Shown here piece by piece: positions 17,287 to 25,610 of a stretch of DNA of 58,267 nt (positions are counted from its first letter, which is position 1; each line of letters starts with the position of its first letter). The notes below the pieces were generated by a model that did no database searches, was not told the DNA's origin, and saw nothing but the letters and a program-made list of their open reading frames with translations. The position numbers and the translations under genes are program-made. Location: positions 1 to 58,267 of the forward strand of contig JABLTJ010000021.1 of NCBI GenBank assembly GCA_013166775.1, given 5' to 3'. The stretch comes from Promethearchaeati archaeon (lineage in GTDB: Archaea; Asgardarchaeota; Heimdallarchaeia; Heimdallarchaeales; Heimdallarchaeaceae).

Positions 17287-18045
17287 ATGAGTTCCTTTCT
17301 AAAAAAAATAAAAGAGCTTTTCATATCAAAAGAAAAAATATTCAATAATCTGTTAATCGAAGAATTGGAAAACAAGGATTTCATTAACATAAGAAAACTA
17401 TCTTCAAAACTATCTGTTCAACAACGATATAAAATCACAAATAAACTAATATCAAATGGTAGTATAAGTGGAATTCTTTTACCTGAAACAACGTTTTTTT
17501 TCTCAATACAAAACAAAGAATTAACAGAAATTAAGGATCAGCTTAAAAGAAAAGGAAGCATAGATTCATCTTCTCTGAAAGAGAAATGGGGGGTTAAGAA
17601 CAAGTATCTAGAATTACTATTGATGCATTTTGAGAAGGGTATTCTAACACCCAAAACCTATTACACTATCAGATATCTTCATGAGCATATCTTATCTACA
17701 CTAAATAAAGAGGAAGAGTATGAAATCAAGCTGTTCAATGAAAAATTAAATGCTGACCTAGATGATATAATCAAGATTATACTAGATTTAATAGAAGAAG
17801 GATTACTCCTTGGTGTTTTGCAGAATGATGAAATATTTCTAAGCGCAACAAAATTTGAGGACCTAATTACTGAATATGCTGAAGAGAAATACAATCTAGC
17901 TGATGAGGTTGAATTCAATGAAATCTCTATCGATTTAAAAGTTTCACAAGATTCTATAGAGAAGTTTTTGGTTAATATTGTGGAAAAAATGCCTGGAATA
18001 TATGCTGTATATCCCTTAGAAAAAAAGATAAAATTCAAGAAATAA
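17287..18045 (+). CDS. Tandem winged-helix-like protein, function unknown
   Basis: A 252-residue, charged protein without membrane segments. Successive alpha-alpha-alpha-beta-hairpin units are suggested: residues about 30-75 (KLSVQQRYKITNKLISNGSISGILLP), 85-125, and 145-190 (a DDIIKIILDLIEEGLLLGVL stretch). This is the architecture of tandem winged helices, as in ESCRT-II, PCI or UFL1-type proteins. The resemblance is structural only and I cannot name a family. It lies between the KaiC operon (divergent) and the OSTC-like gene, with which it shares strand but has its own promoter. Confidence 0.6.
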   Translation: MSSFLKKIKELFISKEKIFNNLLIEELENKDFINIRKLSSKLSVQQRYKITNKLISNGSISGILLPETTFFFSIQNKELTEIKDQLKRKGSIDSSSLKEKWGVKNKYLELLLMHFEKGILTPKTYYTIRYLHEHILSTLNKEEEYEIKLFNEKLNADLDDIIKIILDLIEEGLLLGVLQNDEIFLSATKFEDLITEYAEEKYNLADEVEFNEISIDLKVSQDSIEKFLVNIVEKMPGIYAVYPLEKKIKFKK

Positions 18046-18165
18046 GGCTAAATATGCAAAAATGAGAAGTTGCATATATAATCGACTAGAAATTTAATGT
18101 ATCTATCTATCTGTCATAGTGCGAAATCTTTAAAATGGTTTGTTTTATTCGAACGATAGATTAAA

Positions 18166-18603
18166 ATGGTTAAGAAGTTACCTTGGGTTTTTCCTGGTAT
18201 TAGGAGACCTAATTTCAGTTTGCATCAAATCTCCATTAGAATACCTACAAGAATTCCTCGAAGCGTTCTCTATATTGTAATCTTTGGTATAATCTTCTAC
18301 ATTTTTAGTGGAGGAGCTTATGATATTGTAAATCAAGAAAATCTTGTCAGTATTGGACAAAGAGGAAACGCTCCGCTCTTCCTTGCACCAAGTCTGCACG
18401 CACAATATTTAATCGAGGGCCTTGTAGCTGGTTTTGTATTCGCTTTTGCAGCATTGAGCCTATATCTTTTTGATCATGCTACAAAGTATGCGTTTGATGT
18501 TAGTACAGCTCAAAAGATTGAATTAATTGCAACCGTCTTAATTGTCATATGGTACATAGCAATTCTTCTTTTATATAATGCAAAAATGCCTGCTAGGGTT
18601 TAG
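18166..18603 (+). CDS. OSTC/OST3-like oligosaccharyltransferase subunit
   Basis: A 145-residue membrane protein resembling human OSTC (DC2), which links oligosaccharyltransferase to the translocon for N-glycosylation. Shared features: a Pro-rich N-terminus; TM1 (about 34-52) ending in SGGAYDIV (OSTC has TGGIIYDV); a loop with VSIGQRG and PLFLAP (OSTC: PPSVGS and PVAFLA); the strong AQYLIEGLVAGFVFAFAAL (OSTC: GQYIMEGLASSFLFTMGGL); and a third TM (about 119-137). All three membrane segments match in order. No STT3 is seen in the window. A TATA-like CTTTAAAATG lies about 33 bases before the ATG. Confidence 0.85.
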   Translation: MVKKLPWVFPGIRRPNFSLHQISIRIPTRIPRSVLYIVIFGIIFYIFSGGAYDIVNQENLVSIGQRGNAPLFLAPSLHAQYLIEGLVAGFVFAFAALSLYLFDHATKYAFDVSTAQKIELIATVLIVIWYIAILLLYNAKMPARV

Positions 18604-18606
18604 TAA

Positions 18607-19245
18607 CTACAAGCTCCCTCTTATTTCTTCAATTCCATTGGAAGAGAGAGAATAATATAGCTCCTCATCTTTATGTTTGGCTTTCCAGAGTTTTTTATTT
18701 ATGTATTGAAAAATGATGGTTCTATCGGAATAATTACTTATTACTGCATTAGCAATAGGTCTAATCTTTTGTTGTTCATCATCTCTAAAAATACTAACTT
18801 GGTTTGTTATGAGTATAGGTAAATTTTGTTTCTTGCTTAACTTCTTTAAATATGCCATTTGCAGAGCTAAAATTTTATGTGTATATCTTTCACTCCTTGT
18901 TTTATTGCTGAATCTGAAATGATCTGTTATGCCATTAATTGCAATAAAACTATATTTTTTGTTTTTTAAAAATTTATGTAGCTTCATCAGAATCTTAATT
19001 TGCTGTTTTTTATCCACAATTTGAATCACATAAATATCTTGAAGACTTATTTTTGTATTAAGAATTATTTCTTGTAATCGTTGAGCACTAAAACTCATTT
19101 CACAGTCAAAAATTACTACTTTCTGCTCATTTTTTATCCCCTTACAAAGCTGATAAAGTAGAGTAGTAGTGCCTGAATTAGGTGATCCTGCAACATGGGT
19201 TATACCGGGGGGTATTTTTGATTTATTGATAATTTGTGAAAGCAT
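18607..19245 (-). CDS. RadB-like RecA paralogue with degenerate ATPase motifs
   Basis: A 212-residue single RecA core, the length of archaeal RadB. It opens PPGITHVAGSPNSGTTTLL. The Walker A position (20-27) reads GSPNSGTT, so the invariant lysine is threonine. The Walker B strand is FIAINGI near 100-106, with Asn where Asp is expected. FDCEMSFSAQRL (about 46-57) matches the RadB D-T-E-G-x-F-S-x-x-R-L strand. RadB paralogues assist RadA in recombination; here ATP hydrolysis looks lost, so a structural or regulatory role is likely. Convergent with the OSTC-like gene, three bases apart. Confidence 0.75.
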   Translation of the reverse strand: MLSQIINKSKIPPGITHVAGSPNSGTTTLLYQLCKGIKNEQKVVIFDCEMSFSAQRLQEIILNTKISLQDIYVIQIVDKKQQIKILMKLHKFLKNKKYSFIAINGITDHFRFSNKTRSERYTHKILALQMAYLKKLSKKQNLPILITNQVSIFRDDEQQKIRPIANAVISNYSDRTIIFQYINKKLWKAKHKDEELYYSLSSNGIEEIRGSL

Positions 19246-19383
19246 TCAAACACCAGAATGTGACAAGATCTTGTTATATCGAGAAATTCTTTGTATATAT
19301 ATTTTAAGTATAGAAATTAAAATTTAAGTCAAAAAAATTCAAAACACAAATCGAATTTCATAAAATTATGTTTATTTAAAAAC

Positions 19384-19608
19384 TTAAACTAGAATAAAAT
19401 ACAAAATGACAGAAAATAATACCATGATTATTCCTTTCGCAATTGCAACAAATTTATCTCTTCGTCTAACTTGCGTCAATAAATCTACAACCTGTTTGGA
19501 AACTATCATTAATCCTATCCACATTACCGCCTTTGCAATATAGATTAGTATATATTGCATTATAACAATAAGCTGTTGAAGGAAATCGTTCCCCATATCA
19601 ATAGCCAT
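19384..19608 (-). CDS. Small two-TM membrane protein
   Basis: A 74-residue protein with hydrophobic segments at about 10-37 and 53-73, separated by a basic loop (TQVRRRDKF). Not recognised. It stands alone between the RadB-like gene and NAD synthetase, in the same direction as both. Confidence 0.5.
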   Translation of the reverse strand: MAIDMGNDFLQQLIVIMQYILIYIAKAVMWIGLMIVSKQVVDLLTQVRRRDKFVAIAKGIIMVLFSVILYFILV

Positions 19609-19698
19609 AAGTCATTCATACATATATTATCAGAAAATATTAAATACTCAACGAAAATTTTTAGTAGCCAAATAGAAGTATTTTTGTATCACTTTGTA

Positions 19699-20490
19699 TT
19701 ATAAATTTCCTTCTTCTCTTCTATATATTTTTGGCATTTCTCTTTTATGTTGACTATTTTTCATTAATTCCTTAATCTTTTTAATTTGATCTGGGTTTAA
19801 AATCAATTCTTTTGCAAGGACTTCCTCACCTTGTTTAAGCTCGTACCCTCTTAGAAAAGAATCCAGTTTTTCATATGATACTCCTATTTCTTCTTCATCT
19901 GTTTGATTTACCCAGAGTCCCGCAGTAGGAGCTTTAGTTATTATTCGTTGATTAATTTCAAGACATTTTGCAATTTCAAATACACGGGTTTTATAAATAT
20001 CCCCTAAAGGAAAGAAATCTGCAGCTAAATCCCCATATTTAGTACCATATCCTATAGATAATTCAGATTTATTTGATGTTCCTATAACTAGTTTGTTTTC
20101 TATGTTTGCAATAGAATACAGAATTACTCCCCTTATTCTGGCTTTTAAGTTGCCCTTGGCTAAAAGATTTTTTCCTATTTCAGGAATTATTTTTATTATT
20201 TCTTTAAGCATAGGTGTTATGTTTATGATTTTTAATTCTGTATTCAGTTCTTTTGCGATAAGTTTAGCATCTTCAGTATGCACAATCTCTAATTCATCTT
20301 CAGGAAGATGAAATAATGAAACCTTTTCATTTCCAATTGCACGTATAGATAAATAAGCAATTACAGCAGAATCAATACCTCCACTAAGACCACAAACTAA
20401 ACCGTTAGTTTTTGATTTTTCAACCTCCTCTCTAATAAAATCTACAAGTTGTTTGATGATTTTATCTTGGGAATCTTTATGGTTCTTCAT
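19699..20490 (-). CDS. nadE: NH3-dependent NAD+ synthetase
   Basis: Amidation of nicotinate adenine dinucleotide to NAD+ using ATP and ammonia, the last step of NAD synthesis. It is 263 residues, with no glutaminase domain. The ATP-pyrophosphatase P-loop SGGIDSAV is near residue 36, followed by GTSNKSEL and YGTKYGDLAADFFPLGDIYKT (about 137-165) and PTAGLW with DEEEIGVSY (about 188-206). All are NadE signatures. Monocistronic by spacing; tRNA-Thr lies just upstream in the same direction. Confidence 0.96.
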   Translation of the reverse strand: MKNHKDSQDKIIKQLVDFIREEVEKSKTNGLVCGLSGGIDSAVIAYLSIRAIGNEKVSLFHLPEDELEIVHTEDAKLIAKELNTELKIINITPMLKEIIKIIPEIGKNLLAKGNLKARIRGVILYSIANIENKLVIGTSNKSELSIGYGTKYGDLAADFFPLGDIYKTRVFEIAKCLEINQRIITKAPTAGLWVNQTDEEEIGVSYEKLDSFLRGYELKQGEEVLAKELILNPDQIKKIKELMKNSQHKREMPKIYRREEGNL

Positions 20491-20566
20491 AATTTACAAC
20501 CGCTTATCTCTGAGAACAAATCCCTTGTGTTTTTTAAAAGCTTAACATATGTGCTTTAAAATTGAA

Positions 20567-20642
20567 TGGAGCCTCGGAGGGGATTTGAACCCCTGACCTC
20601 TGCCTTACCAAGGAAGCGCTCTACCAACTGAGCTATCGAGGC
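20567..20642 (-). tRNA. tRNA-Thr (GGU)
   Basis: On the minus strand: acceptor GCCTCGA/CCGAGGC, D arm GCTC...GAGC, anticodon loop TTGGTAA (anticodon GGU), T arm AGGGG-TTCAAAT-CCCCT, discriminator T and an encoded CCA. U73 agrees with archaeal tRNA-Thr. Two pairs are not Watson-Crick: A7-C66 in the acceptor and U29-C41 in the anticodon stem. No intron. Confidence 0.92.
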
Positions 20643-20782
20643 TATTTAAATAAGTCCATGTAAAAAACTTTTAAAATTTGTGTTCTGTGTAGATAGTAGC
20701 TTAATAGTGAAAATCCACTACGGGCGAAAAATCTAAATATACTTTCTTTAACATCCTAACAAATCGCTTGAAACGGGATAAT

Positions 20783-21883
20783 ATGAGGAAACGTTCAATC
20801 ATTCTAGTAATCTTATGCTTTATGCCAATGTTATATACACCCATGTATCAAAATACTAGTGGGGATACAAATCTGAAATATGTGGTGCTATATGATGAAT
20901 CTCATGGACAATACTACAATAGAACCTTAATGAACCGGGCTCTTGATTCTCTCAATTCTCTTTTGCCACAGAACATTACTCCAAACATAGAGATTGAATT
21001 ATTATTTAATGAAGAATCCGAGTTTAACTCAACTAACCTACAAGGCGTTGATTTATTAATACTAACAAATCTAGGAATTAAAGAAGAAGATCTACTCACA
21101 ACTTCGGAAATAGATGCTATTCTGGATTTTGTAGAACTTGGAGGGTCGTTATTTCTTCTGTGTAATCCTTTAACTCAAAATGTTAACATTACAGGTCACA
21201 TAGAGCCTATTAATGATTTACTTGCAAGTAGAAATAATAAAATAAGTTCAGCACGAATAAGGTCAGCTGTAAACGCATCTTTTTCTGATGTGATAATTGA
21301 TGATTTTCTAAGCACCTATGAAAATGACAGTTATATTTCTCTCAATTATCCAAAAGAAAGTGATGAATTTGTTATGGACGAAGCAACAATCAATGAAACA
21401 CTTTTTAATCAAGAAACAGAGATAGAAGATTTACTAATTTATTCTTCTTCAATAGGTTTAGGAAACGAAGAACCAGAATCTAGTAGAATAGGAATAGCTA
21501 CAACCCCTGTGACCTCTTATGCAATAGATGAAAGATATCAGATTTTTAGAGACCCTGTGAATAATTTTCTAACCTGGCTCCTAGCTAAAGAATTAGATAC
21601 CTCCCGAGTAGTTTTGTCAGGTTCAACAATAATGTTTAGCAATCAGGAAGTAATAGAAGATAGTATCTGGATTGATCAACTGGATAATCTTAAACTATGG
21701 CAAAATATCATCTTATGGCTGCTAAATTATACACCACATCCTGAGGTTTCTCCTCCAGCCATCTGGGCTTTTAGTTATTACGCTTTGGTTATTGCTGCTT
21801 TTTCAATTGTAGTTTTTGGATATGCATTCATCCTTTATAAGTATAAAAATGCAAGAAAAACATCAATTAAGGTAAAACAGTAA
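20783..21883 (+). CDS. Surface-anchored protein with signal peptide and C-terminal TM
   Basis: Start at ATG 20783 (MRKRSIILVILCFMP), which begins a clear signal peptide; an in-frame TTG at 20768 is less likely. The extracytoplasmic domain (about 30-320) starts YVVLYDESHGQYYNR and includes VDLLILTNLG and GGSLFLLCNP, a Rossmann-like pattern seen in DUF4350/GATase-like surface proteins. A TM segment (about 335-357, WAFSYYALVIAAFSIVVFGYAF) and a basic tail end it. It may be a membrane-bound binding or sensor protein. Four bases before the next open frame, but that gene has its own TATA box. Confidence 0.75.
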   Translation: MRKRSIILVILCFMPMLYTPMYQNTSGDTNLKYVVLYDESHGQYYNRTLMNRALDSLNSLLPQNITPNIEIELLFNEESEFNSTNLQGVDLLILTNLGIKEEDLLTTSEIDAILDFVELGGSLFLLCNPLTQNVNITGHIEPINDLLASRNNKISSARIRSAVNASFSDVIIDDFLSTYENDSYISLNYPKESDEFVMDEATINETLFNQETEIEDLLIYSSSIGLGNEEPESSRIGIATTPVTSYAIDERYQIFRDPVNNFLTWLLAKELDTSRVVLSGSTIMFSNQEVIEDSIWIDQLDNLKLWQNIILWLLNYTPHPEVSPPAIWAFSYYALVIAAFSIVVFGYAFILYKYKNARKTSIKVKQ

Positions 21884-21891
21884 AAAGTGGT

Positions 21892-21899
21892 GTATAAAT
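21892..21899 (+). promoter_or_regulatory. TATA box that fixes a leaderless start
   Basis: TATAAATA is centred about 27 bases before ATG 21923, while the earlier in-frame GTG at 21887 lies upstream of the TATA box itself. The start at 21923 is therefore preferred and the mRNA would be leaderless. Confidence 0.6.
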
Positions 21900-21922
21900 A
21901 TTTAATTTCAATAGTTCTATTA

Positions 21923-23206
21923 ATGACTCTTAGTGATAACTATGACCTCAATAGTAACGTCTTACGTTTAATTAATGAACTGTTGAGTGGTGTAACAGAA
22001 GCAAGTGATTTTCGACTTCAAATAAATCAATTCTCAACTACTAAAGTCAGAAATTTGTTTCGTGATAGTTTACCCCAATTTTCCTCAAAGCTTAGGGATA
22101 AGTTTGTTGCTATTTTTTTAAAACATTTTTTCAATAATAGACAAATTGAATTTAATGATTTATGGAAATTTGTGGGATATAGAGATTTTTGGTGTCAAGT
22201 TAAAAAATTTCACGATTTTATTTATTCAAGAGATATGAATTTTAATAATGTAATTCAATATTTTGAAAGAAATCTACTTAGGGGAAATACTAAACCTCGT
22301 TTTGGTTATTTGGAAAAGAAGATTATTGAATGGATGGATAAAAACCCCTCCATATTAAACAAGGAAATAGCAAACAAGCTTGATGTTTCACAAAAAAAAG
22401 TGAGTATAATCATAAAAAATCTAAAAACCAAAGGCATTTTTCTTGGGAGTTTAGTTGATTATAAAAGAGTTGATTCTTTTGAATTCTTCTCTTTTAGTAA
22501 TGTAACTAAGAATAAAAAGGATATTCTATTCTTTGATGAATATACCCTTTTTCCAAATTTTAAACTCACACAAGGTGTTTTGGCTAAGAAAATCAATGAT
22601 AATTCCCTCTTCTATGTTCTGAACAAGAAGACATTTTGTAATGTAAAACCATTGAATCATGGTATTTCAATTCAAGATTGGCAAGAGCATGTAATAATCG
22701 ATAAAGCAAAAACAAATCCAAGCATTTGTATTAATAAGGATGCTAAACTTGAGGTAATAATGAATAAGGAATATATTCTCCACCTTATGAGGAACTGTGA
22801 AATTGATTTTAAAAAACCTAATATTGCAGAAATATCGCAAAGATATAGTATTTCTACACGAACCTTGTTCCGTGCTAAAACTAAGCTCAAGGATCAAGGA
22901 ATTATCAATCCGCGTCTGATTATTGAAAGCGATGAATTAATGACTCTTCTTGTTATATCAGACAAAGAATTATTGGAATTATATAATAAAGTACCTTATA
23001 TCAAAACATATCAAATTCAAGCTATTAGTGATGGTACTCGTTGGATTTCTTTTCTATCAATTTTTGTTCAAGATTTCAAATTCCTATACCCACTGATTAA
23101 TAAAAAAGCAGAAATATTTCAAATTATAATCAAAAAACGGAAAGAACTATTAAAAAGCAATAGTATCTCCGTAATTCAATCAGAACACAAGATTTATACA
23201 AATTAA
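21923..23206 (+). CDS. Two-HTH regulator-like protein, family unknown
   Basis: A 427-residue protein when started at the leaderless ATG. A helix-turn-helix sits near residues 138-172: IIEWMDKNPSILNKEIANKL, then DVSQKKVSIIIKNLKTKGIF, as in MarR/AsnC winged helices. A second HTH is near 305-335 (IAEISQRYSISTRTLFRAKTKLKDQGI). The rest is unrecognised and rich in Lys, Asn and Phe. Likely DNA-binding; the target is unknown. It ends 17 bases before the RPA gene, so it may be cotranscribed with it. Confidence 0.7.
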   Translation: MTLSDNYDLNSNVLRLINELLSGVTEASDFRLQINQFSTTKVRNLFRDSLPQFSSKLRDKFVAIFLKHFFNNRQIEFNDLWKFVGYRDFWCQVKKFHDFIYSRDMNFNNVIQYFERNLLRGNTKPRFGYLEKKIIEWMDKNPSILNKEIANKLDVSQKKVSIIIKNLKTKGIFLGSLVDYKRVDSFEFFSFSNVTKNKKDILFFDEYTLFPNFKLTQGVLAKKINDNSLFYVLNKKTFCNVKPLNHGISIQDWQEHVIIDKAKTNPSICINKDAKLEVIMNKEYILHLMRNCEIDFKKPNIAEISQRYSISTRTLFRAKTKLKDQGIINPRLIIESDELMTLLVISDKELLELYNKVPYIKTYQIQAISDGTRWISFLSIFVQDFKFLYPLINKKAEIFQIIIKKRKELLKSNSISVIQSEHKIYTN

Positions 23207-23223
23207 ATAGAGTTGTTAAATGT

Positions 23224-25344
23224 ATGTCAAACCAGCGATCCTTGAAAGAGATTATAGAAACCATATCAGTAGAAGCTGGAATAGGAAAAGAAGAAATTCA
23301 TCAATTGATTAATAAAAAGATGGATGAACTAGGTGAATTTGTTACGGAGTTGGGTGCAGCACACATCGTAGCACGAGAAATGGGTGTTGATTTATCATCT
23401 GACCCCCCAGCAAAAGAACAGTCCATGATTAAAATTGATCAGCTTGTACCAGATCTTAACAATGTGAGTCTTTTGGGACGAATAGTAAGATTATATGATA
23501 GCCATTCCTTTAAAAGAAAAGATGGAACAGATGGCGTACTGCAATCGATAATTATGGGAGATAAAACCGGTTCTATCCGAATAGTTTTCTGGGATGAAAA
23601 AGCGGGAGAACTACAAAATAGTAATTGTAAAATAGGGGATCCAATTCGAATTTTCAACGGATATACTCGTCTTGGAAGGGATGGCTCTACAGAAGTACAC
23701 CTAGGAACTAGGAGCCAATTACAAATTCGACCCTCTGGGATTAAAGTTGAAGAATTGCCTGACTCCAAACCAACACACACAACAATTCAAGATATAAAAG
23801 GAAATGAAATAGATGTTTCTATTAGAGGAAAAATAACACAGATAGATGATAAGCTGGAATTTGAACGTTCTGATGGAACAAAAGGTCAAAAACAAGGTCT
23901 TGTCATTGGAGATGAAACTGGGGAAATTTACATAAATTTCTGGAACGAAAAAGCAGAAAAACTAGATGCTTATGCACTGGGAGATATAGTTGAAATTGTA
24001 GGTCTTGCGACTAAAATTGGATTGAAAGGCTTTATTGAGCTCCATTCCAACAGATATAGTAGTATTTCGAAGATAACTGGAATAAAGGATATAGTTGTCA
24101 AGAAAGGTTTTATTGGTTCTATGCAAGGAATAGAAGATCAGCTACTAAAAATCAATCAGATAAGTGAGCTCAACAAACTAGTATCTATAAAAGGTTTAAT
24201 TGCTGATGTTAGTTCAACACATGAGTTTTCTAGAGAAAAAGGATCTATAGGAAAAGTAAGAAATTTAACAATAACAGACAATACAGGTATCATTAGAATT
24301 GTTTTATGGGATGACAAAACACAATTAGTAAATGAAGGGGACATTGACAAACTTTTCACCATTTTCAATGGTTTTACTAGAAAAGGTAGATTTGAGGAAA
24401 TTGAAATCCATTGCGGAAAACAAACCCAGATTGATATTGAAGAAGGTGAACTTGAGCACTTAAAACAATACATTGTAGAATTTTCAAACATAAATAATTT
24501 GTCTGAAGAAGAAACAGAAGTAAATATCAAGGGCATTATTACTGAATTTGGCCCCATTCAGGAAATAGAGACTAAAGAGAAAGAAATGGTGAGAATGCTA
24601 AATTTCAAAATCGAGGATAATACTGCTGATATTCGTATTACTTGTTGGCGAGAGAATGTTGATAAACTCCATGATTTATCTGTTGGAGACACAATAGAAA
24701 TTTTGAATGCTAGAATTAAAGCAGATACTGGATATGGAATAGGACTACTCATCTCACGAAATACTATCATTAAAAAAGCATTGGACAATTCTTCAAACCC
24801 GCAAGGTTTTGTATCAAGTTTAAATGTATCAGATGCTAGTGCCTACCAGCAATCAATTCAAGATATAGAAGATATTAATGAGGGCGATGATGTAACAATA
24901 CAAGCAACAGTAGTGAAACTAGTAGAGAAACCATTTGTATATGAATTGTGTCCACTTTGCAAAAAAAAGGTTAAAGATGAAAATAATCTATATCTTTGTG
25001 CAGAACACGGTACTATAGAGGAGCCCATAAATCGTATTTTATTCACATTTGTTGTTAATGATGGTTCTGGGAACATCAATGTTTTTTGTGCAGGGAAATT
25101 AGCTGAGATAATTCTTGGTTTGTCTGCAGATTCAGCTTCGAGAATGGTGGAGGAACAGGAATCAAGTAAGGCTCCCTATACACATCTTAAAAACAAAAGT
25201 TTCGTCAATTCTGAACTTCTAATTAGTGGTAGAGTAAACAAGAATCCTTTTCTTAACAGTCTAGAAATAGTTGCTAAATCTATTGAAAAAGTAAGCTATA
25301 AAGATGCTACTAAAGGACTTGTTAAGCAAATTTATGTTGATTAG
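23224..25344 (+). CDS. rpa: Replication protein A (RPA1-like, multiple OB folds)
   Basis: Single-stranded-DNA-binding protein for replication and repair. It is 706 residues. About four OB folds follow an N-terminal helical region; each starts with a pattern such as VSLLGRIVRLYDSHSFKRKDG or VNIKGIITEFGPIQEIETKE and ends in a GDxIxI strand (about 72-150, 183-265, 310-395, 420-515). A fifth, C-terminal domain (about 555-690) contains the zinc motif CPLCKK...CAEHG (C-x2-C-x13-C-x2-H), as in archaeal RPA41/eukaryotic RPA70. Longer than most archaeal RPAs. No second RPA subunit is adjacent. Confidence 0.92.
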   Translation: MSNQRSLKEIIETISVEAGIGKEEIHQLINKKMDELGEFVTELGAAHIVAREMGVDLSSDPPAKEQSMIKIDQLVPDLNNVSLLGRIVRLYDSHSFKRKDGTDGVLQSIIMGDKTGSIRIVFWDEKAGELQNSNCKIGDPIRIFNGYTRLGRDGSTEVHLGTRSQLQIRPSGIKVEELPDSKPTHTTIQDIKGNEIDVSIRGKITQIDDKLEFERSDGTKGQKQGLVIGDETGEIYINFWNEKAEKLDAYALGDIVEIVGLATKIGLKGFIELHSNRYSSISKITGIKDIVVKKGFIGSMQGIEDQLLKINQISELNKLVSIKGLIADVSSTHEFSREKGSIGKVRNLTITDNTGIIRIVLWDDKTQLVNEGDIDKLFTIFNGFTRKGRFEEIEIHCGKQTQIDIEEGELEHLKQYIVEFSNINNLSEEETEVNIKGIITEFGPIQEIETKEKEMVRMLNFKIEDNTADIRITCWRENVDKLHDLSVGDTIEILNARIKADTGYGIGLLISRNTIIKKALDNSSNPQGFVSSLNVSDASAYQQSIQDIEDINEGDDVTIQATVVKLVEKPFVYELCPLCKKKVKDENNLYLCAEHGTIEEPINRILFTFVVNDGSGNINVFCAGKLAEIILGLSADSASRMVEEQESSKAPYTHLKNKSFVNSELLISGRVNKNPFLNSLEIVAKSIEKVSYKDATKGLVKQIYVD

Positions 25345-25496
25345 AAGGTCCGATTTTACGAATTATATATCTAAGAAAATAATATATTTGATCCTTTAAA
25401 CATCACTTAACATAATTTGCGAATGATTAATTCGGTGAAATCACATTTTAGTCGAAAAGCTTATTAATGAAGATAAAGCTGCTTCACCCGATTACA

Positions 25497-25607
25497 ATGG
25501 ATTTCAATATCATATCTACCTTATCGATAATTGCTTTATTAATCGCTGTGATTTTTGGTTTGTTCTATCACGCATTTAGTGTTGGTAAGGAAGAAAAAGA
25601 AACATAA
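25497..25607 (+). CDS. 36-aa single-pass membrane protein
   Basis: ATG 25497 to TAA 25605-25607. The sequence is a short polar N-terminus, a hydrophobic span (about residues 5-26, with ISTLSIIALLIAVIFGLF) and a charged tail (GKEEKET). A TATA-like CTTATTAAT lies about 31 bases upstream, so it may be leaderless. Not recognised; small membrane peptides of this kind often belong to larger complexes. It ends four bases before the convergent secreted-protein gene. Confidence 0.5.
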   Translation: MDFNIISTLSIIALLIAVIFGLFYHAFSVGKEEKET

Positions 25608-25610
25608 TAA

